Part shown: positions 6,363 through 14,237 of the stretch, piece after piece
Position numbering within the stretch: position 1 is the stretch's first letter
Layout of the letters: each line of letters starts with the position of its first letter
Virus record (IMG/VR): IMGVR_UViG_3300025010_000092
Span: 1 to 48,967 of that record
DNA length: 48,967 nucleotides
Source: a virus
Reading direction: 5' to 3' (one strand)
Notes under the pieces: model-generated
Database searches by the model: none
What the model was told of the DNA's origin: nothing
What the model saw: only the letters and a program-made list of their open reading frames with translations
Program-made: the position numbers and the translations under genes

Positions 6363-9146
6363 CTACAACTCGGCATCGGCAGAATAATTGCATTCATAGG
6401 CAACATTTTGCGTAAAGCCACTGCCTGAGTCGGCAATTAGAAATATACCTGTTGTTGATGCTCCTAACGCAGTAACACTCGTCCCAATATCGGCACCCGT
6501 TGCGTTAACGGATAATTTATTTACCGTTCCACTCCTACTGTATACGGAAATAGTAGGTGTAACTCGTTTTGGAACGATAAAGTAAAAGCCTGCCGCGTTA
6601 GCATTACTTACCCCGAATACTATCCTTGTGCCAGTAATACTTGTTAATCCAAATGATCTCTCATAGTATCTCATACAATCTTGCAGTTCTTTCTCGAACG
6701 TTTTAGGTGAAAAAGGCAATGCTGTATCCCCTGAATTTACTTGAATCTGTGCTATGTCAATATTACCGCTACCACCAAAGGTTTCCGACCCTGTAGCACC
6801 AATGGTTATTGCTCTCGTTGACCCCCACATATAATTCAAAAATACAACTATATAATCATCATTATTAGTGCCGAAAGTCTTTCCTGCCAAAGTATTTGTT
6901 GCAAATGTATATGTTAATTTTTCCCATGTTGAAGTTAGCGTAAAAGCTGTACCTATAATATTTTCTCCTACAGATGGAGAGTCTCCAGTACCATAAATTT
7001 GTTGTAAATTAACTCCAATTTTTTTACCTGCAATTGAACTTCTCGCCCAAAATGATACTGTTACCTTTTTGCCATCTCCGCATAAATACCTTGTGCCATT
7101 TTCAATTAATTGCGCTATATAAGCCACAGCGTTTGCGCCAAATGAGCTTCCGGCACCATCTGGGTTAATCCTATAATAATAATAAGCATTTGATATATCC
7201 CCACTTGTTAACGGTTGCCTTGAGTGGATTGTATTCGTTGGCACTATACCGCTATCTGGAATTATAGCTACTTTCCATCTATCTGCCAAAAATGACGCAT
7301 TCACAGGGTTGGTTACGCTCGTATTTCTTTGCCAAACATCAAAATTACCATTAATTATAGCTTGCCTTGCCATGGTTCCGTGTGCCGCTATATCTGCCTG
7401 ATGTTCAGCAACAGTGTTGTTCAAATTTGTCACATTAGCATTAGTTGTATCTAAAGCACTCTTATTTGCCTTCTCAACAGTTCCACTTACACCCGACAAA
7501 AGTGCAATTTGATCGGCATTAGAATCTGTCGTATTTTTTATTTTTCTCATATCAGTAATATTTGTACTAGTAATTGTAGTGGTATTAGCAATAACATTAA
7601 TTTTAGATAATAAAAACCCTCCTAATGGAACTGTAGGAACAACTGGACTGGAAGCAGGAGTGCCTGCTAAATAACTAATCACTCCAGAACTATTTACATA
7701 AATAATATCAATTCTAGGATTAGTGGCATTAGCTGTAGTTATCGCTAAAGTTGAATTTGCACTTGGAGTATATCTTACTCCATTTGCCATATGAACTGTT
7801 CCTGTTGCAACATTTACTGTCATATTAGGAGTAGATTGAGCTGTTGTTGTTAGACCTGATATTGTGCCGTATCCTGAAGATTCGATATTTATGTTTGCTA
7901 TATCTGAAGGTGCAAAGGTTAAAGTTCCATCAGTTATTGCACTGGCAGTTAAATTGACCCAACTTGACCCATTCCAATATGATATTACTTTTGTAGTAGA
8001 ATTTACCCATAGTTGATTTATACTTGGACTTAAAGGAGAATTTGCAGAAATCGGTATTCCTGTTCCGGTTAAAAATAAACTCCAATATCCCACATCGGTT
8101 GGATCAATGCCTCCTGTAGTTGCATTTGTACAATAATATAGAGCATTATTAAACGAAACAACATTATTTACCTCATATGATGTCAAAGTATTATAAATTT
8201 GCATATATACTAAGTTCAATCCTGGACTTCCAATTTGTGTAAATACACCCCAAAAAGCAGTATCAGTAGGGGGAAATGCTTGAGAAGGTTGTTGATTAGT
8301 ATTGCTTTGAATACAATAAAATGAACTACCATTAAAAGTAACAATATCTACATACTGTGAATCGTTTACATATGAATGGCTAGTTTCCCATGCTCCATTT
8401 ATTCTTATTGAAACCCCTTTTAATGCTAATTTATTCCAATATGTTGTATTGATTGGTAAAATTCCTGCTGTAGTTGGTAAGATACAAATATACGAAGAAC
8501 CATCATATACAACGATATTATTTGCAACATATGTAGATAAAACACTCCATTCTCCTAACCAAACCAATCCTAGAGATAAAGGTTGCCAATAAGTTGTATT
8601 ACTAGGTAATGTTCCAGTAGGTGGAGCAATGATACAAACATAACTAGAATTATTCCAATGAACAGCCTCATTAGCAACATATGATGTAGAAATACTCCAT
8701 TCATTTCTCCATATAAAGGATGCTCCTTTTGCTGCAATAAGAGTCCAATATGAATCTGAAATTCCAGTTGGTGTATGATTTAAATTATTATCTACTTTTG
8801 ATATGAATGTTTGACCATTATATTGAACAGTATTCCACAAAGTATAAGTAGTTAAAGATGAATATACACCCATATCTTTAAAATCAACTATTTTTTTAAT
8901 GAGTCCTTCCATATTCATCACACTTTGACTAAATGCATTAAATTGATCTGGAGATACATTATAATCTTGCAATGCTATAGTCAATGAATTAATTTGAGAA
9001 ATTTGATCTGACGTAGGATTAGTTAATGCCCTCAATTGATTTAATAATATAGCATTGGCATATTGTGATGCTGGCAAATTATAAACATAACGAAATTGGT
9101 CAATTTGATAATTTTGGTCTGCTGTAAATGTACTATAATTAGGCAA
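6363..9146 (-). CDS. Tail fibre / receptor-binding protein with carbohydrate-binding repeats
   Basis: 927 residues; TTG start at 9146 with AAGGAGG 8 nt before. Residues about 85-350 hold five units of a CBM5/12-like (chitin-binding-type) repeat of about 50 residues: YxxxxxVxxxNxxYxC then T/P-rich then YW, for example TSYVANEAVHWNNSSYVC and LTSYEVNNVVSFNNALYYC. Next comes a beta-rich fibre segment (about 390-570). A C-terminal region from about 590, opening ARQAIINGNFDVWQR, resembles the jelly-roll sugar-binding domain (CBM4/9-like) found at tips of many phage fibres. The DNA of that last third (6363 to about 7500) looks visibly less AT-rich than the rest, suggesting domain exchange. Role: host surface recognition. 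Confidence 0.8.
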   Translation of the reverse strand: MPNYSTFTADQNYQIDQFRYVYNLPASQYANAILLNQLRALTNPTSDQISQINSLTIALQDYNVSPDQFNAFSQSVMNMEGLIKKIVDFKDMGVYSSLTTYTLWNTVQYNGQTFISKVDNNLNHTPTGISDSYWTLIAAKGASFIWRNEWSISTSYVANEAVHWNNSSYVCIIAPPTGTLPSNTTYWQPLSLGLVWLGEWSVLSTYVANNIVVYDGSSYICILPTTAGILPINTTYWNKLALKGVSIRINGAWETSHSYVNDSQYVDIVTFNGSSFYCIQSNTNQQPSQAFPPTDTAFWGVFTQIGSPGLNLVYMQIYNTLTSYEVNNVVSFNNALYYCTNATTGGIDPTDVGYWSLFLTGTGIPISANSPLSPSINQLWVNSTTKVISYWNGSSWVNLTASAITDGTLTFAPSDIANINIESSGYGTISGLTTTAQSTPNMTVNVATGTVHMANGVRYTPSANSTLAITTANATNPRIDIIYVNSSGVISYLAGTPASSPVVPTVPLGGFLLSKINVIANTTTITSTNITDMRKIKNTTDSNADQIALLSGVSGTVEKANKSALDTTNANVTNLNNTVAEHQADIAAHGTMARQAIINGNFDVWQRNTSVTNPVNASFLADRWKVAIIPDSGIVPTNTIHSRQPLTSGDISNAYYYYRINPDGAGSSFGANAVAYIAQLIENGTRYLCGDGKKVTVSFWARSSIAGKKIGVNLQQIYGTGDSPSVGENIIGTAFTLTSTWEKLTYTFATNTLAGKTFGTNNDDYIVVFLNYMWGSTRAITIGATGSETFGGSGNIDIAQIQVNSGDTALPFSPKTFEKELQDCMRYYERSFGLTSITGTRIVFGVSNANAAGFYFIVPKRVTPTISVYSRSGTVNKLSVNATGADIGTSVTALGASTTGIFLIADSGSGFTQNVAYECNYSADAEL

Positions 9147-9182
9147 CTATTTTTCCTCCTTTTGTAAATATAAAAATTTTAT

Positions 9183-10445
9183 TTAATAATATAACTTAAC
9201 TGCATTTATAGTTTGTTCACCATTTGTTGTCATTGACAAACTAGAACTTGTAATCCTATAATATCCATCTATATTTGGTTCCTGTAGAGAACTAACATAT
9301 ATTTTCTGATTTGCACTTAAATAATAAATCGGAGCGCAACTAAAACTTATTTTCTCAGCAAAATTACTCTGAAGCCACAACTCATATTCACATCTCAATT
9401 GTGCTTGATCATTAGTAAAAATCGTATCGCTTTTATATACATGAATTTTTTCACCAATAGATTCCATATTAAAAGTTGATACAACATTAAAATTTAGTAA
9501 AACCCACGCTGAACCATTCCACATATATGATTTTGATAAATCAGAAATAAAACAAATGTCTCCTTTTACCATTCCAATAATTAAATTCATATTTGTCAAA
9601 TTGTTCCTTGAATATCTATTTCTATATGTCCATGAGGCAATTGTCCCATCTGATAATTGTTTACCCCATACTGTCACACTATTTCGCACATTTCCAAAAT
9701 CTAAAGATACTGAATTTCTTGTTATGATTTTTATAGGAGTCTGAGAGAAGTCAAAATCCACAGGGTCATTCAATAAATCTTTTATTTTTTGGACAATAAA
9801 ATATCCTTGTTCGTCAAAAAAATACTCATATGACATATAAAGGTTTGTGAGAGTATTTACTAAATCGTATATAGTGCTATTTGGGGGTTGAATAATATCA
9901 AATGGAATCAGAGCATTACTTCCAGAAACTTGGATATTACTAATATTGATTTTTGGTAAATTAGAAACAGTGGCAATAATTGCTGTGGTAACATCCGTAC
10001 TTTGTGCAATGATTTTAATTTCATTAGGAAGTTTGCCATTCAAAGTCCCATCTAGTAAAGACATAGGATCAAGCAGATCAAAAGATGCTGTTTTTTCACT
10101 TAAAGAATAATTAAATGTTCCTGTTTTCACGGCAAAAATCCCAAGATTATACCATTGTATATTTGGTTCGAATCCAACTCCTATTTGTAATCTTATTACT
10201 TTATCAAACCAAATGTTAGAACTAGCATCACTAGGCCACAAATTTGATGTTTTCGTGATTGCTAGTTTAAGGTTAGAAGTTCTTCTGTAATTTGAAGTTG
10301 AGTCAAAATTCACGTCACCACTAATAGCAATTCCTTGAAGTTGATTTAAAACTGCGTAAGTTGTAGAATTTAAAATCTCAACTAATACATTTATATTTCT
10401 TGTTGATTTTACTAAAGCATTATACATATCTTGGGATACATACAC
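9183..10445 (-). CDS. Baseplate / tail tip protein (DUF5048-like)
   Basis: 420 residues; GTG start at 10445. Its ribosome site (AAGGTGG) lies within the last codons of the upstream homing endonuclease. The N-terminus (MYVSQDMYNALVKSTRNI) and the body, a beta-rich protein with LGIFAVKTGTFNYS and a later FFDEQGYFIVQKIKD, fit the hub-like baseplate proteins of clostridial phages annotated with DUF5048. The C-terminal GYYRITSSSLSM and INAVKLYY pattern is common at the end of phage D/gp44-like hub proteins. Likely role: tail tip platform joining the tape-measure end to the fibre. Family name is moderate confidence. Confidence 0.65.
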   Translation of the reverse strand: MYVSQDMYNALVKSTRNINVLVEILNSTTYAVLNQLQGIAISGDVNFDSTSNYRRTSNLKLAITKTSNLWPSDASSNIWFDKVIRLQIGVGFEPNIQWYNLGIFAVKTGTFNYSLSEKTASFDLLDPMSLLDGTLNGKLPNEIKIIAQSTDVTTAIIATVSNLPKINISNIQVSGSNALIPFDIIQPPNSTIYDLVNTLTNLYMSYEYFFDEQGYFIVQKIKDLLNDPVDFDFSQTPIKIITRNSVSLDFGNVRNSVTVWGKQLSDGTIASWTYRNRYSRNNLTNMNLIIGMVKGDICFISDLSKSYMWNGSAWVLLNFNVVSTFNMESIGEKIHVYKSDTIFTNDQAQLRCEYELWLQSNFAEKISFSCAPIYYLSANQKIYVSSLQEPNIDGYYRITSSSLSMTTNGEQTINAVKLYY

Positions 10446-11606
10446 TTATATCACCACCTTCCCATTAATATTATTTATATATTCAATTTCCTCATTTATC
10501 AACTTTTTATATGTTTCTTCTTTATCGTCTGCCGTATATGGTATTTCCAAATAAAAATATCCTTGCGATTTTGCAAAGATTCTTTTATATCTGTCTTTAA
10601 GTTTTTGATAATGTAGTTCATATTCTGGAGTTGTGTTATTCTTCCTTGCTTGTAAATAATGAAACCATGATAATTCTGTATGTTGTTTTCCCTGTGTCTC
10701 TATCAAAAGTTTTAACTCTTTTAACTCATTATCATAAGGCATTCTTCCTCTTTTATTTTTTATTTTAGGATTTTTTGCAATTATTGAACATTTAAATTCG
10801 TGTAATATAGTAAAATTTAAAGATTCTAAATAAAAGACAACTTTTTGTTGAAGGAAACTAGAATTCATTTCATTAGTACATTCTGGACATCTAAAATTAT
10901 ATTTAACTGACCCACTTATACTTCTAAAATAATCTTCATGTTTTCCTTCAGGACATTTCCACCAAACTTTTTTATTGCTTTTAGGCATATAATCATATGA
11001 AGATTTTTCATTTTTATCTAACCATATTTTCAACACTTTAGGATATAATGTTCCTAAACTATCTAATGGATGAACTTTTTTACCATTACAATAAGGGCAT
11101 CTACTTCCATTAACAAAGTTGTTGCATTTTATATCATAACTACCATGATAATCTTTTTCTTGACATTTAATCCAAATTCTAGTGTCGCTTCCATAGGTAA
11201 TATTCCAAGGGTTAATACCTAATTTGTTATTCTTACTCCAATCAAAATAATTATCTAAAAAATCTCTCTCTAGGCTATTTATACCCCATTCAGCAAACGA
11301 TTTACTATTTATTAATTTGATTCGATTATCTTTTTCTCTACCAAATAATTTATTAGCACATTTTTTGCAATAATATTTACCATCTTTTTTAATACGTCTT
11401 AAATAATCAGGCAATCTTACTCCTTTTAACAATTCACCACAACCATCGCATAGTACATTTACTTTAACATGAGAACCATTTTGTAAATCTTCAACTCTTA
11501 CTTCAAATTCATCTTTCCATTGGGTAAATATATATCCCTTTGATTCATACCATTTTTTTGTTTTATATTCCCATTTAATCATAACTTTTTTTGTTATTAA
11601 ACCCAT
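10446..11606 (-). CDS. Free-standing VSR-like homing endonuclease with zinc ribbons
   Basis: 386 residues from ATG 11606 (AAAGGAG upstream); three more codons precede it in frame. Begins MGLITKKVMIKW. Residues about 15-85 are a zinc-binding module (ESKGYIF, VEDLQNGSHVKVNVLCDGC, later YYCKKC). It is followed by two treble-clef-like units (CPYCNGKK and CPECTNEM, each after a WxKC). The C-terminal about 120 residues carry GRMPYDNEL and LLIETQGKQH, matching the E-D-x-H-D metal-site region of I-Bth0305I-type (VSR-like) homing nucleases. The TAA stop abuts the GTG of the tail tip gene. It would cut intron-less or HEG-less relatives and spread by gene conversion. Confidence 0.8.
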   Translation of the reverse strand: MGLITKKVMIKWEYKTKKWYESKGYIFTQWKDEFEVRVEDLQNGSHVKVNVLCDGCGELLKGVRLPDYLRRIKKDGKYYCKKCANKLFGREKDNRIKLINSKSFAEWGINSLERDFLDNYFDWSKNNKLGINPWNITYGSDTRIWIKCQEKDYHGSYDIKCNNFVNGSRCPYCNGKKVHPLDSLGTLYPKVLKIWLDKNEKSSYDYMPKSNKKVWWKCPEGKHEDYFRSISGSVKYNFRCPECTNEMNSSFLQQKVVFYLESLNFTILHEFKCSIIAKNPKIKNKRGRMPYDNELKELKLLIETQGKQHTELSWFHYLQARKNNTTPEYELHYQKLKDRYKRIFAKSQGYFYLEIPYTADDKEETYKKLINEEIEYINNINGKVVI

Positions 11607-11669
11607 AATTATCAATCTCCTTTAATCTTTTTTATTTCTTGAATCATTAATCTCCTATGTAAGTAATCA

Positions 11670-11828
11670 TTAAATTTCTCTATTCAACCATTTCTTCAAC
11701 AAATCTTTAAATATTTGATTTTCTTCAAACTCGACATAAACTTTAAAGCGATTGCCAGTCCCACATCCAATTATATTTGCACCATTTTTAACAAAAATAT
11801 CTGCCTGTTTGATATTAAATATCTTCAT
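11670..11828 (-). CDS. Small 52-residue protein, diverged FxxKNG type
   Basis: ATG 11828 follows GGGGAGAA at 7 nt; TAA at 11670. The sequence opens MKIFNIKQADIFVKNGANI, continues GCGTGNRFKVYVEF and ends in a helix LLKKWLNREI. Plan: strand, helix ending in KNG, Gly turn, strand, helix with a terminal W. It resembles the small proteins at 2613 and 39359 and the DUF5659-like protein at 1041. It lies between a terminator and the homing endonuclease, within the baseplate operon. Function unknown. Confidence 0.75.
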   Translation of the reverse strand: MKIFNIKQADIFVKNGANIIGCGTGNRFKVYVEFEENQIFKDLLKKWLNREI

Positions 11829-11845
11829 CTCAATTTCTCCCCAAC

Positions 11846-11874
11846 ACAAAAAACGCCTACAAAAAATAGACGTT
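11846..11874 (-). terminator. Terminator after baseplate gene 11899-12804
   Basis: AACGCCTA (11852-11859) pairs with TAGACGTT (11867-11874), 8 bp with one wobble. On the minus strand the stem is followed by TTTTTT. It lies 25 bp past the stop of the gene at 11899 and just before the small gene at 11670-11828. Confidence 0.65.
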
Positions 11875-11898
11875 TCGTGTACAATAATATAAAAATTT

Positions 11899-12804
11899 TT
11901 AAATCACCAACCCATTTAAAGCCAAAGTTGATACATCAGAATTTCCTATTTCTACAAAACTAAAACTAATTGAAGCAATTCCAATATTACCATCTAAAAA
12001 TGTTATTCGAGGTTTATCAGTTACCATAATCAGCATATTATCTCCAAACATACTACGAAGTAATTTTGGTTGTCTATTATTAATAAAACTTGCTATTCTT
12101 TGTCTTAATTGATATTCTTGATTTATAGAAACTCCTGTATTACTAGTTAAAGTAGTATCTGATATCAATGTAACCGTTAATCTACTTCCCCTATAATTCA
12201 TTGAATTTGTAACTACTATTGGATATTGTGAATCTAAAGGTTCAAATATTGTAGTATTTACATTACTAGTAAAAGAATCAAATCTATTATCATATTTCAA
12301 CTGATAATTATTAGTAGAATCAGTTAAGAAATTACTATCAAATGATACAATTACATTGGGATCGGGATATGCAATTATTTGATTTCCTAGAATCCCATTA
12401 GAAACTGGAATTATAGCATATTGATATGTTTCTCCATTTTGAACAAAATTATCGGTTAAATTAAATAATACAGATGTTCCACTTTCATATTGTATTATCT
12501 TTACTGTTTCCCATAATAAATCTGAAGCTAAACGTCTTTGAAGCAAGAGTGAATCAATTATTGAACCATTAAACGACACCGAACCTCCCTCTAAGGAGTT
12601 GTTTTCAAATGGACAATTAAGCACATCGTTGTATCCCCATTGTTCTGGTTTTATTGTTGTGGTGGTTATTGATAAATCTTTTGTAATATAAATATTATCT
12701 ACAATTGAATTAGACAATTCTACTTTATTAAAAGAAGATAAAGCTATTGATGTATGGAATATTAAACCATCCTCAAAACCGAACATATCGTATCCAATTA
12801 GCAC
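11899..12804 (-). CDS. Baseplate / minor tail protein
   Basis: 301 residues; GTG start at 12804, GGAGGT 8 nt before. Beta-rich with little charge clustering. The N-terminus MLIGYDMFGFEDGLIFHTS, a middle YQYAIIPVSNGILG and a C-terminal segment GNIGIASISFSFVEIGNS suggest a structural component of the tail tip, related in style to distal tail or adaptor proteins of Firmicutes siphophages. It lies between the Fn3-like protein at 12821 and the tail tip genes. No precise family recognised. Confidence 0.6.
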   Translation of the reverse strand: MLIGYDMFGFEDGLIFHTSIALSSFNKVELSNSIVDNIYITKDLSITTTTIKPEQWGYNDVLNCPFENNSLEGGSVSFNGSIIDSLLLQRRLASDLLWETVKIIQYESGTSVLFNLTDNFVQNGETYQYAIIPVSNGILGNQIIAYPDPNVIVSFDSNFLTDSTNNYQLKYDNRFDSFTSNVNTTIFEPLDSQYPIVVTNSMNYRGSRLTVTLISDTTLTSNTGVSINQEYQLRQRIASFINNRQPKLLRSMFGDNMLIMVTDKPRITFLDGNIGIASISFSFVEIGNSDVSTLALNGLVI

Positions 12805-12820
12805 ATTGTTTACCTCCTTT

Positions 12821-13864
12821 CTAAATTAAAACCACAAATAAATCTAATAAATAATATTGATATTTTACATAAATCATAAATGCATCATCTGTTCCAATTA
12901 TTACTTCATTTGATACAAAATGAAGTAATCCATGATTTAATCCATCAAGATAAATATAAGCATGTATACGATTATCAGATATAAAGAATTCAATCCTACC
13001 ATTTGGAGCATATAATTTGCAAAATACAGTATCTATAGGTACATTTTTACACCATATTTTCATCAGAAATTCAGACTGGTCAATTTTAAATCCATCACTA
13101 AAACTGACTTGACCACCTTGAGTTAAGTCTATCCAAGTATCATCTTGATAAATTGCTATTCCCGTATCCATGTTACCAAGTTCTTGAATTATTATAGATT
13201 CAATTAAAATAGATCCTGTTTCAGAATTTGATGTAGTAGTTAATGTAGAATAAAGGGATGGTTTCACAAAAAATGGAGTAAAGGAAATTAATCCAGAAGA
13301 CCCTTGTTGTCCATTTACTGATACAGTTTTAACTTCAATATAATATAAAGTATTGTTTGCTAATCCTTGAACTAATTGAGTTAATGCAGAACTTCCATCA
13401 GCAAATGTATTAGGATAAGATTGTAATAAACTTTGGTTATTATCGTAAAGATTAAATAAATAACTTTGCAATGTTTCCGACTGTGCATGAGAGTAATTTG
13501 CTGAAAATGTTATATTTTGATTAAATACTTGACCATCAACAATGTTGGTTATAGTGATAGTAGGATTAGCAAGAACATAAAATACTATTGGATCAGATTC
13601 AGAAGACAAATTATTATTTATGTCTTTTGTCTGTATTATTGCTTTATATTGAATTCCATCAACTAATGAATTTGCAGTTATTGTATTTTGTAAAATAAAA
13701 GAAGTCAAATTTGATGTATATACTAAAACATTTGTATTATTATTATAAACTTTTAATATATTTCCAGTTACTTGATCTCCTCCTGATGACAAAAACGATA
13801 TTGTTTTTGAAACATTAGCAGGAAAAGGAAGAATTGGAGAAACTACTGGTCTAATTAGTGCCAA
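12821..13864 (-). CDS. Tail / baseplate protein with fibronectin-III-like domains
   Basis: 347 residues; TTG start at 13864 behind AGGTGGTGAG. Residues 1-100 (PANVSKTISFLSSGG, then VDGIQYKAIIQTKDINNN) and 101-200 (FSANYSHAQSETLQSYLF, then LANNTLYYIEVKTVS) read as two Fn3/Ig-type beta sandwiches. The remaining about 145 residues form a beta-rich domain (TGIAIYQDDTWIDLTQGG) that could be lectin-like. Such domains decorate tail tips and aid surface attachment. It stops 17 bp before the next gene (12804), so the two are likely coupled. Confidence 0.6.
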   Translation of the reverse strand: MALIRPVVSPILPFPANVSKTISFLSSGGDQVTGNILKVYNNNTNVLVYTSNLTSFILQNTITANSLVDGIQYKAIIQTKDINNNLSSESDPIVFYVLANPTITITNIVDGQVFNQNITFSANYSHAQSETLQSYLFNLYDNNQSLLQSYPNTFADGSSALTQLVQGLANNTLYYIEVKTVSVNGQQGSSGLISFTPFFVKPSLYSTLTTTSNSETGSILIESIIIQELGNMDTGIAIYQDDTWIDLTQGGQVSFSDGFKIDQSEFLMKIWCKNVPIDTVFCKLYAPNGRIEFFISDNRIHAYIYLDGLNHGLLHFVSNEVIIGTDDAFMIYVKYQYYLLDLFVVLI

Positions 13865-13929
13865 ATTATCTCACCACCTTTTAATTAGGGTTTTCTTAAT
13901 TAAAAACCATATTCTATTCATTAATTGTT

Positions 13930-14193
13930 TTAAAAAATTTGAGTATCTAAGAACATCAAAGAAAATTGATTATTAGGTATCGTAGCCCAACAAACATCAT
14001 TTACCGAAAATATTGATCCGTTTCTTCCCTTTACATTAGGAATTGTTTGATTATTATATAAAACATCATAAGTGTTATTTCCATTATCTACTGTAACTTT
14101 CACTTGAATATATCTATTGAATTTTAATTCTTTAAGTCTTTCCTCTATTAATATATCTATAGATTCTAAAATATTTTTACTTATATCTTTCAT
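13930..14193 (-). CDS. Small baseplate spike / OB-fold-like protein
   Basis: 87 residues; ATG 14193 after GAGGTG. An N-terminal helix (NILESIDILIEERLKEL) precedes a compact beta region: YIQVKVTVDNGNNTYDVLY, then NDVCWATIPNN and FSLMFLDTQIF. This is the pattern of OB-fold gpV/gp5-like baseplate plug proteins of Firmicutes phages. First gene after the terminator at the tape-measure stop. Function inferred from pattern and synteny. Confidence 0.55.
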   Translation of the reverse strand: MKDISKNILESIDILIEERLKELKFNRYIQVKVTVDNGNNTYDVLYNNQTIPNVKGRNGSIFSVNDVCWATIPNNQFSLMFLDTQIF

Positions 14194-14209
14194 TATTTCA
14201 CCTCAATTT

Positions 14210-14237
14210 AAAAAGGACAGTGATTTAATCACTGTCC
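14210..14237 (-). terminator. Terminator overlapping the tape-measure stop codon
   Basis: A perfect 10-bp stem with 3-nt loop, GGACAGTGAT / ATCACTGTCC (14215-14237), followed on the minus strand by TTTTT. The last codons CAG TGA of the tape-measure frame form the left arm. It should cut transcription between tape measure and baseplate genes, lowering baseplate expression or requiring antitermination. Confidence 0.85.
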
